Positions 41,801 to 53,915 of a DNA stretch of 64,000 nt are shown in pieces (position 1 is the first letter of the stretch; every line of letters begins with the position of its first letter). The stretch spans positions 20,701,001-20,765,000 of the forward strand of contig NC_092569.1 in assembly GCF_037975245.1 (NCBI RefSeq), read 5' to 3'. The notes under the pieces are model-generated. The model was not told where the DNA came from. It was given only the letters and a program-made list of their open reading frames with translations, and did not search any database. Both the position numbers and the translations under genes were made by a program. The stretch is from Apostichopus japonicus (lineage: Eukaryota; Echinodermata; Holothuroidea; Aspidochirotida; Stichopodidae).

Positions 41801-44800
41801 AACAAAATCAAACATTTAATTTAATATGAACAAAAAGTCAAACATAAAATTTGACCGATTTGTAACATGTATTTGACAAACCGAAATGCAGCTTTGCAAA
41901 CAAAATATTCGAGTATTTGTAGTCTACAAAAGATAATACAACGTGTCAATAGTGTGCAGAGAGACACCTTTCAATGCGTTGTTTCGTTTGGGTATCCGTA
42001 TATAAGTCACTCTAATTTACTGGATTTTTAGCAAAATCACTTAGTTCAGATACACAACAATTTTTCAGTAGTATTTTGGTTAGCTTAATACAAGAATCAC
42101 AACGAATATATATAATTTTGGACACCTAGATTTAGTCCTACAACATTTATGGACAAATATAAGCTATCCAAGCCCATACGAATGGACCTATATTTGAAAT
42201 CGGATATAATACTAAAAGTTACTCACTATTGTTGCGGGACTCATGCACTCACGCACTCATTGTTGCGGGACGAGCTATTCTACATAATGTTAATATAAAA
42301 AATCGTGGTAGATCGAGGTCGGAGCAAATAAACTTTTTCTTTCGTTACTGAAAATAACTATAGATAAGTTTACACTCGATTACAGATTCGACATCACCCA
42401 AGTCGACTTTACAGTCCTCAACGAAATCAATAACCACAACAGGTTGGTATTATAATATAATACGCTGTGCAAATCACATATATCAAAAGCGGTGCTGTGT
42501 TATCAGAGCTATGTATTTCGGGATTTTTTTTTGGTTCTGTTCCTGCCTATCGTTGCAGAATAGTTTCTTTTAACTCTTCAGTTGGAGCATTGTTTATTAT
42601 TTTACAGCAATCTTAGTAATACATTGATCCAAGCTATTCACAGTAGGATACAGCCGGTAATTTATATAGCGTAAATAAATTAGCATTTCACTGTTTGCAA
42701 AGCATATATTTGTGTTAATTTTGTACTATGCTGATAGTACTTGATAGTGCATCCGTTAGAAATGTTATATTCATCAGCTACATTGGTAGAGTTTTCATTC
42801 AAAGAATGAAAGGAAAAAGTTCAAATTCATTCTGAAAATATCCAATTTAATGTAAACATGTAGCTAGACGACAGACAATAAATTTAGAACCAGCCTTTTA
42901 ATATGTTCATGGTAAATAAAATCACCGTGTATTTTAACAGGATGCTCTTTTTATATTCTTGACTGTTAGGGCGAATGCCGACAGCCAATTTTCTGCAATC
43001 CACGAGTTCACCGGTAACCACAGCAATAACTACAGAAGGTATTGCCAAAGCTACACACATCTTACATTTCCTACATGGATACAAAATATTCGACATACAA
43101 ATTTATTTGATTTCAGACTATTGTCTAATTCTGTATTCATTGTTCTTCGTTACCCTCAGTTATGTATAACTCAAGTTAAGCAACTTTGCATAACATAAGT
43201 TTACAGAGCTATACAAAAAAAATGTCTTGTAAAATATAGCACATACAAAAGAAAGGTAAACATGTAGCTAGACAACAGACAATAAATTTAATATCAGTCT
43301 TTATTCACGAGTTACTGGTTATATTAAGTTTTTTCCTTTTTGTTCAACTATTCGAAGACCATTTTCTTAGTACTATGATTGTTGTTAGATTCAATTATGT
43401 ATTTGTATATAGGCCTTTAGCTTTGGTATCATGTTTCTGAAAAAAAAAGATCATTTACTATACCAAACTGTTTTAGTAGTTTTATAATATAGGCATTGTC
43501 TCTTCTCGCTCATTGTATTTGACTGTTATTTTACCAAACTCTTGTAATATATAATTTCTTTAACCGACTGTGGAAAATTTTAGTCAGAGGGGTTTAATCG
43601 GAAGAAATGTATACGTCCGTTTCCGCATCATGACTCTCAAGTTACATCCTAACAATAAAAAATCATACATTACCATTTACTCTTAAAGCCTTTTAATATT
43701 TTCATGGTAAATAAAATCACCGTGTATTTTAACATGATGCTCTTTTTATATTCTTGACTGTTAGGACGAATGTCGACAGCCAATTTTCTGCAATCCACGA
43801 GTTCACCGGTAACCACAGCAATAACTACAGAAGGTACGGTCAAAGCTGCACACATCTTACATTTCCTACATGGATAAAAATTAATCGACAAATTTATTTG
43901 ATTTCAGACTATTGTCTAATTCTGTATTCATTGTTCTGCTTCGTTACCCTCAGTTATGTATAACTTAAGTTAAGCAACTTTGCATAACATAAGTTTACAG
44001 AGCTATAAAAAAAAATGTCTTGTAAAATATAGCACCTACAAAAGAAAAGTAAGTTTAATTGATAGGCATAAATGGACTGAATTTTTGTGAAAATTTCCTT
44101 AAATTCAGAACTGCAGAACTTAACTCTATTGTCGTTAGACTAAGTATATGGTACCATTTTTCTCGAGTTGGGTATGATGTGCGGTTGACGGGAGGGCCAG
44201 GTTCTGTGTTTTACTGTAAGCTCATTTCTTATCCTTCTGTATAAACTCAGTAGGTCAGACTTAAATCCATTTTTCACTGTTACTACTAGTATACGTGTAC
44301 AACATCGCACTACCACAATATGTGAATGATCGAAGCAGCTGACACCGAAGGGAAACTTGCCTTTATAAACCCTGATGAAATATGACATATGACATATTCC
44401 ATATTCCATTTTCAGGTGCGACCACTACGCCACAATGTCCTTTGAATCAAGTCTTTGCTGACTGTGTATGCCAGGGTACATGTGAAGACCCTAATGGGTG
44501 GTTTGGCTGCCATATAAACTGTACTGGAGGAAGAACATGCGTTTGTCCAGCCGGCTTCTTATTACTCGGACAGAATTGCATACCGGAGAGTGCTTGTGGG
44601 TGTTATCACGAAACGGGAGGAGTCATACCGGTATTCTTAAACTGTTATTAGTATATTCATCATGTGCGTTCCTTTACAATCTTATCCACCAAAACAGTCG
44701 TCTTTGTCCCAATAAAGTAGCAGTAGTAGGGTTTTACAAAACACAGATAAAAAGTAAGTTGCTCTACTTGCCAATGTCACATATTTGAATTTCATTGACG

Positions 44801-47209
44801 GAGACAGTGGACATAGTAGGTGATATTAGACAAATTATGTCACCTTTGCTATTTATTTGAAATTGTCATGCTACTAGTAGCTTTTACTGTTCTGGTAAAT
44901 GTACTGAACAGATTTGAGATTCGATAGTGATCAAGCTACGAATCTTGTGAATTCACGAAGTAATTAATCTACAATGGACGACACAAAATACCTGTTGATC
45001 TTATGATAATTCATTCTCTCCTTCTGTTCTTAAATCATGAAGTTAAATTAAAAACATAAAAAGTAGGTTTAATCAAGCGATATATTAATAGCTGTTCATG
45101 TTTAATACAAAAAAAATCATAGTGAGACCCGTCTTATTCAATAATCAATCCAAATTTGTCGAAAGTGTGTGCGAGGGAGACTATGCGATGATGGGATCAT
45201 ATTTGCTAACTATTTTGTGGAACACACCTCCAAAAAAAGAACTATTAACAAGCATATTGCTCCCCAGAGCCAATCAAAAGTGAAGCCAAGAACTGTCCAA
45301 GTAATACTCCGTCCACGCCCGGCCTGACTTAATCGAACACCTGTGCCCTCAAATATGTCTGGACGGACTAAATAAAGCTCATATGAAAAACAGTTCCTTA
45401 AAGTTGTAATGTTTTACCTTGAAAACAGACTAGAACACTATTCCAGAGATGTAATCTACGTAATATCATCATAGTGGCAACACTATATTCATATTTATTC
45501 ACCTTTTCTCTGTATTAAGAATGGCGGATCGCGGATCGTGACCATGGACTGCACGGAAACATGCTCATGTGAGAATAACGTTCTTGTCTGCATAAACTAT
45601 ACATGCAGTGAACATGCGATGTGCCAAAACCATAATGGCACTATTTCGTGCGATTGCAACGTGAACTATATGGGGAATGGGACAGTATGTGAACGTGTAC
45701 AGGATTGCCAAGATCTTTACGACAATGGCGTAATCAGTGAAGGTTTTCACTTGATATACCCGCTTACATGGTCAGGGGAACCTTTCGAAGCTTATTGCAA
45801 AGACGGATGGACTGTAAGAAGACTTTCTTTTGAGTTTATGTCCATGATAGTTGTCGTTTTATATAGAGAAATAACATGTACCATACTACACATTGTACTT
45901 CTATACTCCGCCCCTGAAATTTAATACGTGTGACTACGTAACCTACGTACTTCAACTTTAAAGAACAGAGTGTTGAAGAACAAGTATTATTTTGTGCTTT
46001 TGTGTTAAACATAATGTAAACAAAGTGAAACTATATATTTCCAAGGAGCAGAAAAAACTTTGATAATATGGCTGGGCTGCAAATATCCACTTAGAAATGT
46101 GAGGGGAGAGTGTCTTTTCCTGTTGATATATAGATCATTCATATATTCCATACAAACATCACAGAAGTACTTTTCTTGATTAATCTGGCTTCAAGTGGAC
46201 CGTGAATACTTCCTTAATGAGCCTCAACTAACAAGCATACTGATATCAACCTATTTTTTGGCTGTTGTTGTTTAGTTTTTTCAGCTCCGCGTCAGTCACC
46301 ACGGTCTTTTTTATGGCTGGGATTTATACAGAAATGGCATCCGTAGAAGCGATTCTAATTCACATTGGCTAGGAAACGAAAAATTAGCCAACATAACTGC
46401 CCAACGGGACTACACCATGAGAATGGAATTTAAGAACAGCAGTAGTAACATTACCCACCATCTTCAGTATGATCTCTTTCGAATTGGTTCAGAAGTCAAC
46501 AACTATGCACTAGAAGAGCTCGGCACTTATACAGGCAGCTTGGGTGAGTAAAACATTTTTATCGTAGCCTATAATGCAATGCACGGTATATGCCATGAAC
46601 GAAATTTGTAAACCTTCATGATAGAGTGTGGAACCTGGTTTGTTGTGGTCAACGATCGACTGGCACTTTCGATATTTAAGGAGCATTAGCATCGTATAAG
46701 CAAAAAACGTCAATTTTATCCAAATTTCTCAACATCGTCATCATTGTCGCCATCGTTATCTTCGTCATCTTTGTTTTCGTCTTCGTCTTCTATTGTCATT
46801 TTCATCGTCATTGTCATCCCCATTGGCACAATAGACGATGATGAGAGTTCTTTTAGTTTCGATTTTTCTCTGGAAAAAAAAATTTTTTAGAAGAAATATG
46901 TATGTTTATTTTTTGCTGGTTACCTTTTCCTTCTCATTGTACACAGAATATGACTACATGAGATATCATCGTGGTGTTGGTTTTTCAACATATGACAGTG
47001 ACAATGATAACAGTACATCACGAAAATGCACGGTACCACATATTGCTGGCTGGTGGTACAATGGGTATGATAATTTTACATGTACTACGGCGAATTTCAA
47101 TGGAAGGTATGGCGAACCGTGGAAAGCTGGACTGTGCATTTACGACAGGGAACGAATGATTGCTGACTGCGATATTGCTACAACTGAAATGAAAATCAAA
47201 CCTCTCTGA
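38753..47209 (+). CDS. Gene 3: secreted mucin-TIL-EGF-fibrinogen-related protein, 9 exons
   Basis: Plus-strand exons 38753-38834, 40843-40908, 42386-42442, 42970-43038, 43765-43833, 44416-44630, 45520-45813, 46285-46543 and 46947-47209 join in phase to 457 residues. Order: signal peptide (1-27), short acidic segment, small Ser/Thr-rich stalk (to 114), TIL (115-186), VWC/EGF-like (187-246) and FReD (247-457). The stalk is much shorter than in genes 1 and 2. The FReD is more diverged: the WW motif reads AGWWYNGYDNFTC, so the Cys directly after the Trp pair is moved. It is an older paralogue oriented opposite to genes 1 and 2. An AATAAA at 47362-47367, about 150 nt after the stop, is a plausible poly(A) signal. 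Confidence 0.8.
38835..40842. other. Intron 1 of gene 3
   Basis: Holds MITE copy 2 (39243-39504) and, at 40539-40664, two tandem 62-65-bp units sharing CTATTTGAGTAATTTGTATA. No extra exon was recognised. Confidence 0.4.
39243..39504. mobile_element. Palindromic MITE, copy 2
   Basis: A near full-length inverted repeat: CCACAGTAAATACTGGATCG and TCGGTAGCATGTGATATTAG on the left are mirrored by ACATGCTACCGATTTATAGC and CACGATCCGCTTTTTACTGT on the right. The copy is more symmetrical than copy 1, so it is probably younger. Confidence 0.75.
40843..40908 (+). CDS. Gene 3 exon 2: acidic segment
   Basis: A 22-codon phase 1-1 exon (EEGENNVFDETSPEVYSMMS) between TTTGTTTTTAG and GTAGGT. It lacks the cysteines of gene 2 exon 2. 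Confidence 0.55.
42386..42442 (+). CDS. Gene 3 exon 3: Ser/Thr-rich stalk
   Basis: A 19-codon phase 1-1 exon, STSPKSTLQSSTKSITTTG, with a GTTGGT donor. Its composition is what defines it as stalk. Confidence 0.6.
42970..43038 (+). CDS. Gene 3 exon 4: Ser/Thr-rich stalk
   Basis: A 23-codon phase 1-1 exon, RMPTANFLQSTSSPVTTAIT, with a GTATTG donor. Confidence 0.65.
43765..43833 (+). CDS. Gene 3 exon 5: Ser/Thr-rich stalk, duplicate of exon 4
   Basis: RMSTANFLQSTSSPVTTAIT with the same phases and a GTACGG donor. The near identity indicates a recent duplication. Confidence 0.65.
44416..44630 (+). CDS. Gene 3 exon 6: TIL domain
   Basis: A 71-codon module: CPLNQVFADCVCQGTC, WFGCHINC, RTCVCPAGFLLLGQNC and SACGCY. 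TIL cysteine spacing is kept. The exon runs from an ATTTTCAG acceptor (phase 1) to a GTATTC donor (phase 0). Confidence 0.85.
45520..45813 (+). CDS. Gene 3 exon 7: VWC/EGF-like segment and start of the FReD
   Basis: DCTETCSCENNVLVC and MCQNHNGTISCDCNVNYMGN lead to DCQDLYDNGVISEGFHLIY. The donor ACT/GTAAGA falls at the same place as in genes 1 and 2, after YCKDGWT. Confidence 0.85.
46285..46543 (+). CDS. Gene 3 exon 8: middle of the FReD
   Basis: LRVSHHGLFYGWDLYRNGIR, then SHWLGNEKLANITAQRDYTM and the GTYTGSLG end with a phase 1 GTGAGT donor. The conserved GFGDL is replaced by RRSDS, which marks this copy as divergent. Confidence 0.82.
46735..46825. repeat. Imperfect TCATCG-type repeat in intron 8 of gene 3
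   Basis: A run of CATCGTC, CATTGTC and TTCGTC triplet variants between the two final exons. Confidence 0.6.
46947..47209 (+). CDS. Gene 3 exon 9: C-terminal third of the FReD
   Basis: Opens EYDYMRYHRGVGFSTYDSDN after a TGTACACAG acceptor and ends TEMKIKPL with TGA. The DSDND calcium-site type motif is retained. Confidence 0.85.
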
Positions 47210-50200
47210 ATTACACGTCCATCAATACGTGTGATATGTTGATTGAGGCAATTTTTCGTTGCAAAAGGTGACAAATAGGTCACGAAACATTAAAACCAAC
47301 CAGCATTAAAAGTCACTGCGGGAATCTATAAAAATAATTTTTCAGTCAAATTAAATGTAGTAATAAATGTGACAAAAACATGATATTATATATCTGCTCT
47401 CAACAATACACATCGTGCTTAATACTTCTGTATTATTATAATCATCGTCTAGGTGTTGATGTCTGTATAAGTTATCTTTGACACTAAATATCCATTATGT
47501 ATACACCACTCAACGTCGAGTCAGTTAGTCTATGGGCAAGAATAAAAACGAACGGAACAGTTTAACCAGAGGGATTTACTAAGGATGTCATACATGGTAT
47601 TAATATCACCTAACGGTTTATGCAGTGTAATGGATAAAAGAGTACATGCTGAGCGTGAATATAGAATCACGCCATACGTCATCAATAAATAATAAAGTTC
47701 TTCAGTATGGTATAGTGTAGTATCAGCATGCCAGAGATTTATTCCAACTTACTGTCACCTTCAAGTGCTCTATATTCTGTGTTCAAACTGGTATAATGGC
47801 TCAACTTTGTTGCTTTCAATGTCAACTGATTGGTTGATTAACACATTAGTAATAATAAAATTCATAATTAACCGTATAAAATGGTCACTTAGACAATGGA
47901 TGACTAAATCATGAACACACAATTGCACTATTCATTTCAAGTTTGTGTTGTAGAAAGAAGAGAAGCCAGGGATATAGTTTTCTAAAAACTCATCTTTTCT
48001 ACACAATTTAGTGTAGACTACAATCTAAGCCAATTCAGGAACGATGACACCACGGATAATATTCCCCATCTCAATTTGTCCATACAATATCACGTACATG
48101 ATTAATAACACAACCTTGCCTTTACACCGTATCAAAAGGTTAATCTTTAGTCTATAGAAATGGCTCAAAATATCTCTAACTTTCTTCTGAAAACTTCTAA
48201 ACATTTCTTCTGACGAAGTTCCCTGACGCCTTACACGGGAGTTGGCTTCAACGACCTTATAGCGCGCAATACGCACCTTTTTTTTGTATAATATCCTTGA
48301 ATTTCCTCTTGCTATATAGACATTTATTGCATAGCATTTGATTTCATGTATATTATTACTTAAGACAACGTTGTGGTCTTTAATTGTTTTATTGGTTAAA
48401 GGTAAATGACGAAAACATGGTGAATATCTGTAATTAGAGAGTTATGGGACTTCCACATGTCTCAAAGATGTATCTAGATTGAATAACACTGGTCAAGGTA
48501 TGGTATAATTTTTAGTGACGGTTTTCATACGATGGTACCGCTATCTTGTGTTTTGTAATTGCAGCCTAGTAATAATGTAACCTTCGGAATAAAATAAAAA
48601 AATCAAACACAATAGGACTATGTGGAATATGCCAGTTTTACATATTCACTTATTTCAAAGAAAATCAAAGATATCGGTTAAGCCTACATTGTGTGTATCT
48701 AACGAGAGTGTGAGAGAGAAACTTGTTTTGGAACAACTTAGGGTTCACTTCTCCACGGTAGGTCAAGGTACGTTAAGAGTGAAGTAGTTTATATGTTAAG
48801 CAAATAAAACACAAATAAAAATCTGTTATTGGAATTTCTAAAAGAACTTTATTCTCTGCATGTATGAACAATACGATTACACATTTAAATTGAACATTTG
48901 AGATGATTTTTATATTGTAAATATTAACCTCTTTTCTCATATTTGTAACGATCGTAACCATTCCGTGGTGTTGTGGTTCCTTGGTATTGAATATTTACAA
49001 AACTGTTTCACGTAAAATGTAACTGCGGAAATGAATATTGACTCTCGAATTGATGCGTCTGTGCGATATAATAAATATATTGAAGACTCTTGCAAACTTT
49101 CCCTCTTGTTTGGATATTCTTTTTGTACAATTTGGTCACTTTAAGTCTTTCGTCTAAGCAACTACCTGTGTGAAACATTGTCAACATGTTTATATTACAA
49201 AAGCGGTCAAACTATTACTGGAACACTTACTTTTATTAGAGCAAGGTGAAATCATTACCGGTGTCTAATAATAGAAGTGAACAATCAGCACTTCGAACAA
49301 CAAATTTAACAAAATATATCACTTACATGTAGAGTTTTAAAAAAAAAAAAGTTTTGCAACTTCATGGAAACTTAACCGCAAATTTCCTGATGAAATCTGT
49401 TTTCCAAAGATAAAATACTTTTCAGTCAAATCGACAAGATTCACGTTGTATTTAGTATTTAGTCAGTACTGATGGCATATATACAATTGTCTTTATATAC
49501 CTGCCAATGACACAGGTGACTGTTGTAATATGCAAAATCTTGTTAAATATGGAATGATAAAACAGTCTCTAAAGAGACCACTATATGAAATACTGAAAGA
49601 CTAGGACAACAAATAAAAATGGACTGGAACTGAAACAGTGAAACTAGAAGCTATTAACATAAATGGTATGAAACTACTAGTCATATGCACTAGCAGAAAA
49701 AAGCAGTCAGAATGATGATCACCAATAACAAAATGACAAAACGTCCAATGATAGACACAGGCTCATAAAGATATTTTTGTCCAGAGTTAACCCTCCTCAA
49801 TACATGGGAACTCTTTATAGAGACTGGCTAGCGTTACAAACAGGAACACTACTTTAAGATTGCTACAATTGGAGACGTTATTGATGAAATTCGACTTGGA
49901 TTGGAATAGCTATAAGATTTTATTCACTTTAAACAATTTGTCATTTACAGCAATTCCAACAGGCAAGTTCCAAAAAGATGTTAAGTAAGATGTGTCTCTT
50001 TGGGATAAATGGCATTTGTTTAGATCCTATCTGACAGAAATGATAAAAAACATTTTTTTTTAATAGAGGACGATGAAGCGTTTGATGGAAATATTGTTTT
50101 TATTGCTGAAAGGTAGCCTACAATCACACCTTTACATTCATGTACTCCTTTTCCCCAATTTTTAGCTGTCTCGCACAGTTTCAACTAGTTAAATAATACG

Positions 50201-51900
50201 ATCAAAACAAACACCACCTGTCTCTCTGTTTACATGCAGATTCGAGCTGAAATTTTCAAAGAATCATTCTCTGTGGGCATGCGCTGAAGGCCACACTCTC
50301 CGCTGGTCTGTGTATGTAAACAGGGGCAACGGTTCACATTGTTTTGATGTCATTATGAATTAAATTTTGCTCATGCATTGTGCAAAAGCCAAAAAATCGG
50401 GAAAGAATTAGATAGACTAGTCAATCTATCACCACTGAAAGATATGATTCGGCTGTTTTGAACCATTCCTTTTTTTGTATCCAAACGCATAATTGGACTT
50501 TAAGTGTAGGTGGCCAAAAACTAACAGAGTTGTAAATGTGCTGGTGAAACTTGCTGTTAACTGTTGAAAATTCTGTCAAATCGTGGCATAGAAAAGAGTT
50601 AAAGGTACATTATTCTTGGTTTCAACTTTAACCAAATACTCTTAATACTATTGTCCGAAATTAGACACAATTCCTAAAATTTAACTTTTTTACCGAATTT
50701 GATCGTCTTCATAAAAAGAAAATGTTTTAAAAAGTTCCTTCTTCCTGCCAAATCATACCTTCTTCATGAATAAATGGGGTCGGCCATCCTGAAATGTCTC
50801 AGTTAGAAACCAGCGACTTACATCATAGTCCTTTAGCCACCTTTCTGACCAAAGTATTTCATTTGTTCCACACGCCTTTCATAGGAACATCGCATACACT
50901 GGAGGAAACATGAGAAACGTACTATATGCAAGGTTTCACCTGTTACTATGTTATCGGACATTTCATTATCTCTTTCTTTTTTTTTGAGAAACTTCGGAGC
51001 AGATCAATAGCTTTCTGTTCTCATGGGATGGTTTGAAGAGGAAGGGTATGTAACGATGGATGGGATGCTATGTTTTCTCAATGATATTATATGCAAATTA
51101 TAACTAAACCACACAATTTTCTTGATTCATTTGTACCTTACATGTAAGTTGTGAGTCGCAGCTCGATGCCGTCAGCTATTTTAGGTACGGAGATACATAT
51201 GCACCGCAGTTTCATTATTTATCAGCCTAATGCTTACATTTGCAGTACTGTACCACTACGCATATTCAGAGACATCGTCGCCCACAGATTTCTTATTAAT
51301 GTCATGCTCGTTTTCAATCTCTTGGTGAACTTTTCTCAGATTTATTGCATTGGTAGTCTAGTTGCATTTGTACCAAGTTACGCACACACGAATCTTCATT
51401 CAATATAAAAAAATAAAAAAACTGTAAGGAAACTGCTAATCCCATAAAAATCCTGTGTAAGAGAATGTGTAAAAGTCTCTGCTTCAGAGGCTGTAGAAGC
51501 AGGGAGTTGTTATGGAAGAAATGCTTTGTAGGTTTAGAACAAATTGGTGGATCAAACTCCATACCAACGTTAGTTGTTTTTAGCTACGTAGCTATGTTAA
51601 CTGATGTCATGCATTTCAATATGCCAACTTTATTTGCAGATAACCTTGTGAATTGGAACTTAAATTTAAATTACAGCATGATGAGTTAACATATATGGAA
51701 TCCTACAACGCTCTCTATTAAATATCTCGTTCGTGCTATCAATGTTCATTTAGATGTAACCCGAGGGATATTACTGCGTTGGTACATCCTCACCTCGCGT
51801 AACCTATAAGGGGTTTAATGATCGACAATAGTAAAGGCTAATTTAAGATTTTGCTCGATAGGTGCCATCTTATCTTTCCCACTTTTTTTGCCTGCATAGA
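47210..51900. other. Gene-poor region
   Basis: Beyond the gene 3 3' UTR I find no frame with family resemblance or splice-supported exon structure, nor a repeat I can name. Open frames here are short and unconvincing. Confidence 0.35.
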
Positions 51901-51980
51901 CACTTCATCGGAAATCAGTCCAGGATAGGCAACCAAGATACCAAGTTAACGAACCCACAGTACTGCGGAACTGATTGTAC

Positions 51981-52048
51981 CTCATCGGTTGAGGTCGTCC
52001 ATGTTGTTGGCAGTCCACTTACTGTAGAGCTCAACCTTTGTGGTTCAT
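51981..52048 (-). pseudogene. Possible decayed stalk exon
   Basis: After a TCTGTCTACAG acceptor the minus strand reads EPQRLSSTVSGLPTTWTTST, Ser/Thr-rich like the stalk exons. No phase 1 donor is available (GAG/GTACAA gives phase 0), so it is either broken or coincidental. Confidence 0.3.
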
Positions 52049-52730
52049 CTGTAGACAGAATTATTTGACCAATATATATATATATATCAGGCTGTTCTGG
52101 CAATTACTTACGAGAATGTGTATCCCTTTGGGATAGAATACACGTCTAAGGTAACCACAAAACTTACAGCCTGTTTCAATAAATCAATCATTGATATGAG
52201 AGCGTGTATTTATTGTTTATTACCTTAAATAATTGATAAAAAATTGACCTGTAAGTTGGCAAGTTAAAACATAAATGACGTCCGGTACTCTAACAGAAAG
52301 CAGTTCTAAACTGTTGCAGAATTAGAACAAGCCCAGGTTCGAAAAGAAAGGTAATGTCAATGCAAGCACATGCATTAACCTGGAAGTTAATTAGTAGTTG
52401 TACTGAATGTTTCCATAACACACTTATATTAAAATGTTTCAGCACGTTAACCGAAATGTCTTGGTTACGATCCAATGGCAAAGAGCGAAGGAGTTATATA
52501 ATGACGAATATGGTGTATTATATGGTTAATATGAAAATAAGTAGATATTCAGTACACAATACCGTATACAATAATTCAATCAACGTCATTACCGTTGAAA
52601 GATAAGTACAGATATTGGTCAGTTTTGAATCTTCCATTCCCCTTTGCATACCCTAGTCCACAATATCGTTATAATTTGATCTTCGACGTTAACTTAGTAT
52701 TGATACTACGATAATCGTTCAATATGATAT

Positions 52731-53827
52731 TGTTACGTTGGAATGCGAGAGGTCTCGATAACTAATTTTTAACGAGACACAAGCCTGGGTTCGTCTCCGT
52801 AAGGAACAGAGACAAATTGACGAGCCTAGAGATTTTAAATGAGAACGTAAACTATATTGAACAATGGATTTCGAACCAACAACAACAAGTGGTAATTACA
52901 AATATATAGAAAATTACTCACAAACTTAACAAGATAGGATACACTTTAAAACACGCTGGTCTCTTCCAACGGCGATATCCCTCAGCGGCCACGACCTTGA
53001 TGACGACGATTCTCGGTCCGTTGTACCGCGAAATTCACTGGTCCTCGACGAAGTTTCTCGCGATCCCAGAAACAGCAGTCACCTTCTTTCCGGCGATGCT
53101 CCAAAATAGAAGACGGACTTCCAGCCACAATAGAGTGAAGCACAAGTCGAACTTCTCGCCGACTAAATATTACCAGAGTCAGTCCAAAATCAGCTTTATA
53201 GCCACCAACTCCTGGCGTAACGAACTTCCTCAACGGAGACAGAAATTCTTCACCTTCTCCGAAATAAAGACTGAAAAACTGTACTTTCACAGCAAAGTCC
53301 CCTTCAAACTTCTGAATGGAAGTGTAGAATCAATCTTGTATCGATATCTCAATCCTTCAGAAACTACTGGTAGTTGAGCACTGACGATATATAGTAGAAT
53401 GGTATAATATGTGTCGTCGCTTGTATTCGTTCAGAAACTGAGAAAATCTCCGATCTGGGCGGGTTTATATACAATTCGCCATGTCAAGAATCATCTAGAT
53501 CTTTCTCGATACACCTGAGTAACAACGCGACCCGGTTTCTCTATTCTTGGAAGTCCTTTGCATCGCTCGCGAATATTCCAGAGAATCCACGAAGATGTGT
53601 ACAGCTTACACGCGATCTCACGTAAACCGACGTTAACCCGAGACCAGCGCGTCATCATGAGGAATATACTAGAACAATCGTGTATTATAACATTCTGACA
53701 CGGTAACCCGACCTAATTTCTCAAATACTGATTTATCACGTAGGCAATTTTAAATACTTTCTATCACATAACATCAGGTTCCTCACTAGCAGTAACTAGC
53801 GTTAGGCTACAATGGGCCCTCGTAACA
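52731..53827. mobile_element. Solo LTR, about 1.1 kb
   Basis: The element starts TGTTACG and ends CGTAACA, a perfect 7-bp inverted terminus of the TG..CA type, and is flanked by ATAT on both sides (52727-52730 and 53828-53831), which fits a 4-bp target duplication. No internal gag-pol is present, so it is a solo LTR, in style like Gypsy-group elements. Open frames across it on both strands have no protein resemblance. Confidence 0.65.
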
Positions 53828-53837
53828 ATATACTTAC

Positions 53838-53915
53838 CTAAAGTTTGCTCGCCACAGACACCAGGACAAGGCGTGCCATTGTCATAGTGTATTTGGTTGG
53901 TACATTTTAAAACAC
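53838..53915 (-). pseudogene. Orphan second exon of a FReD-family paralogue
   Basis: A 26-codon phase 1-1 exon with a good TTTCGATTGCAG acceptor and GTAAGT donor, reading VLKCTNQIHYDNGTPCPGVC. It matches gene 2 exon 2 (KCT....Y..G..C.G.C). No signal peptide exon, TIL or FReD exons were found on this strand nearby, so it is probably a leftover gene fragment. The solo LTR sits only about 10 bp inside the following intron. Confidence 0.5.

Larger units (their letters stand above)
42883..43895 (+). repeat. 795-bp direct duplication containing stalk exons 4 and 5 of gene 3
   Basis: The block 42883-43200 recurs at about 43674-44000 with a 795-bp offset, including intron text such as GATTTCAGACTATTGTCTAA. 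The two exons differ by two bases, one silent and one Pro to Ser. Confidence 0.8.

Noticed and set aside
52982-53377. Overlapping 102- and 126-codon frames
   Set aside because: They lie inside the solo LTR on opposite strands and show no protein resemblance.
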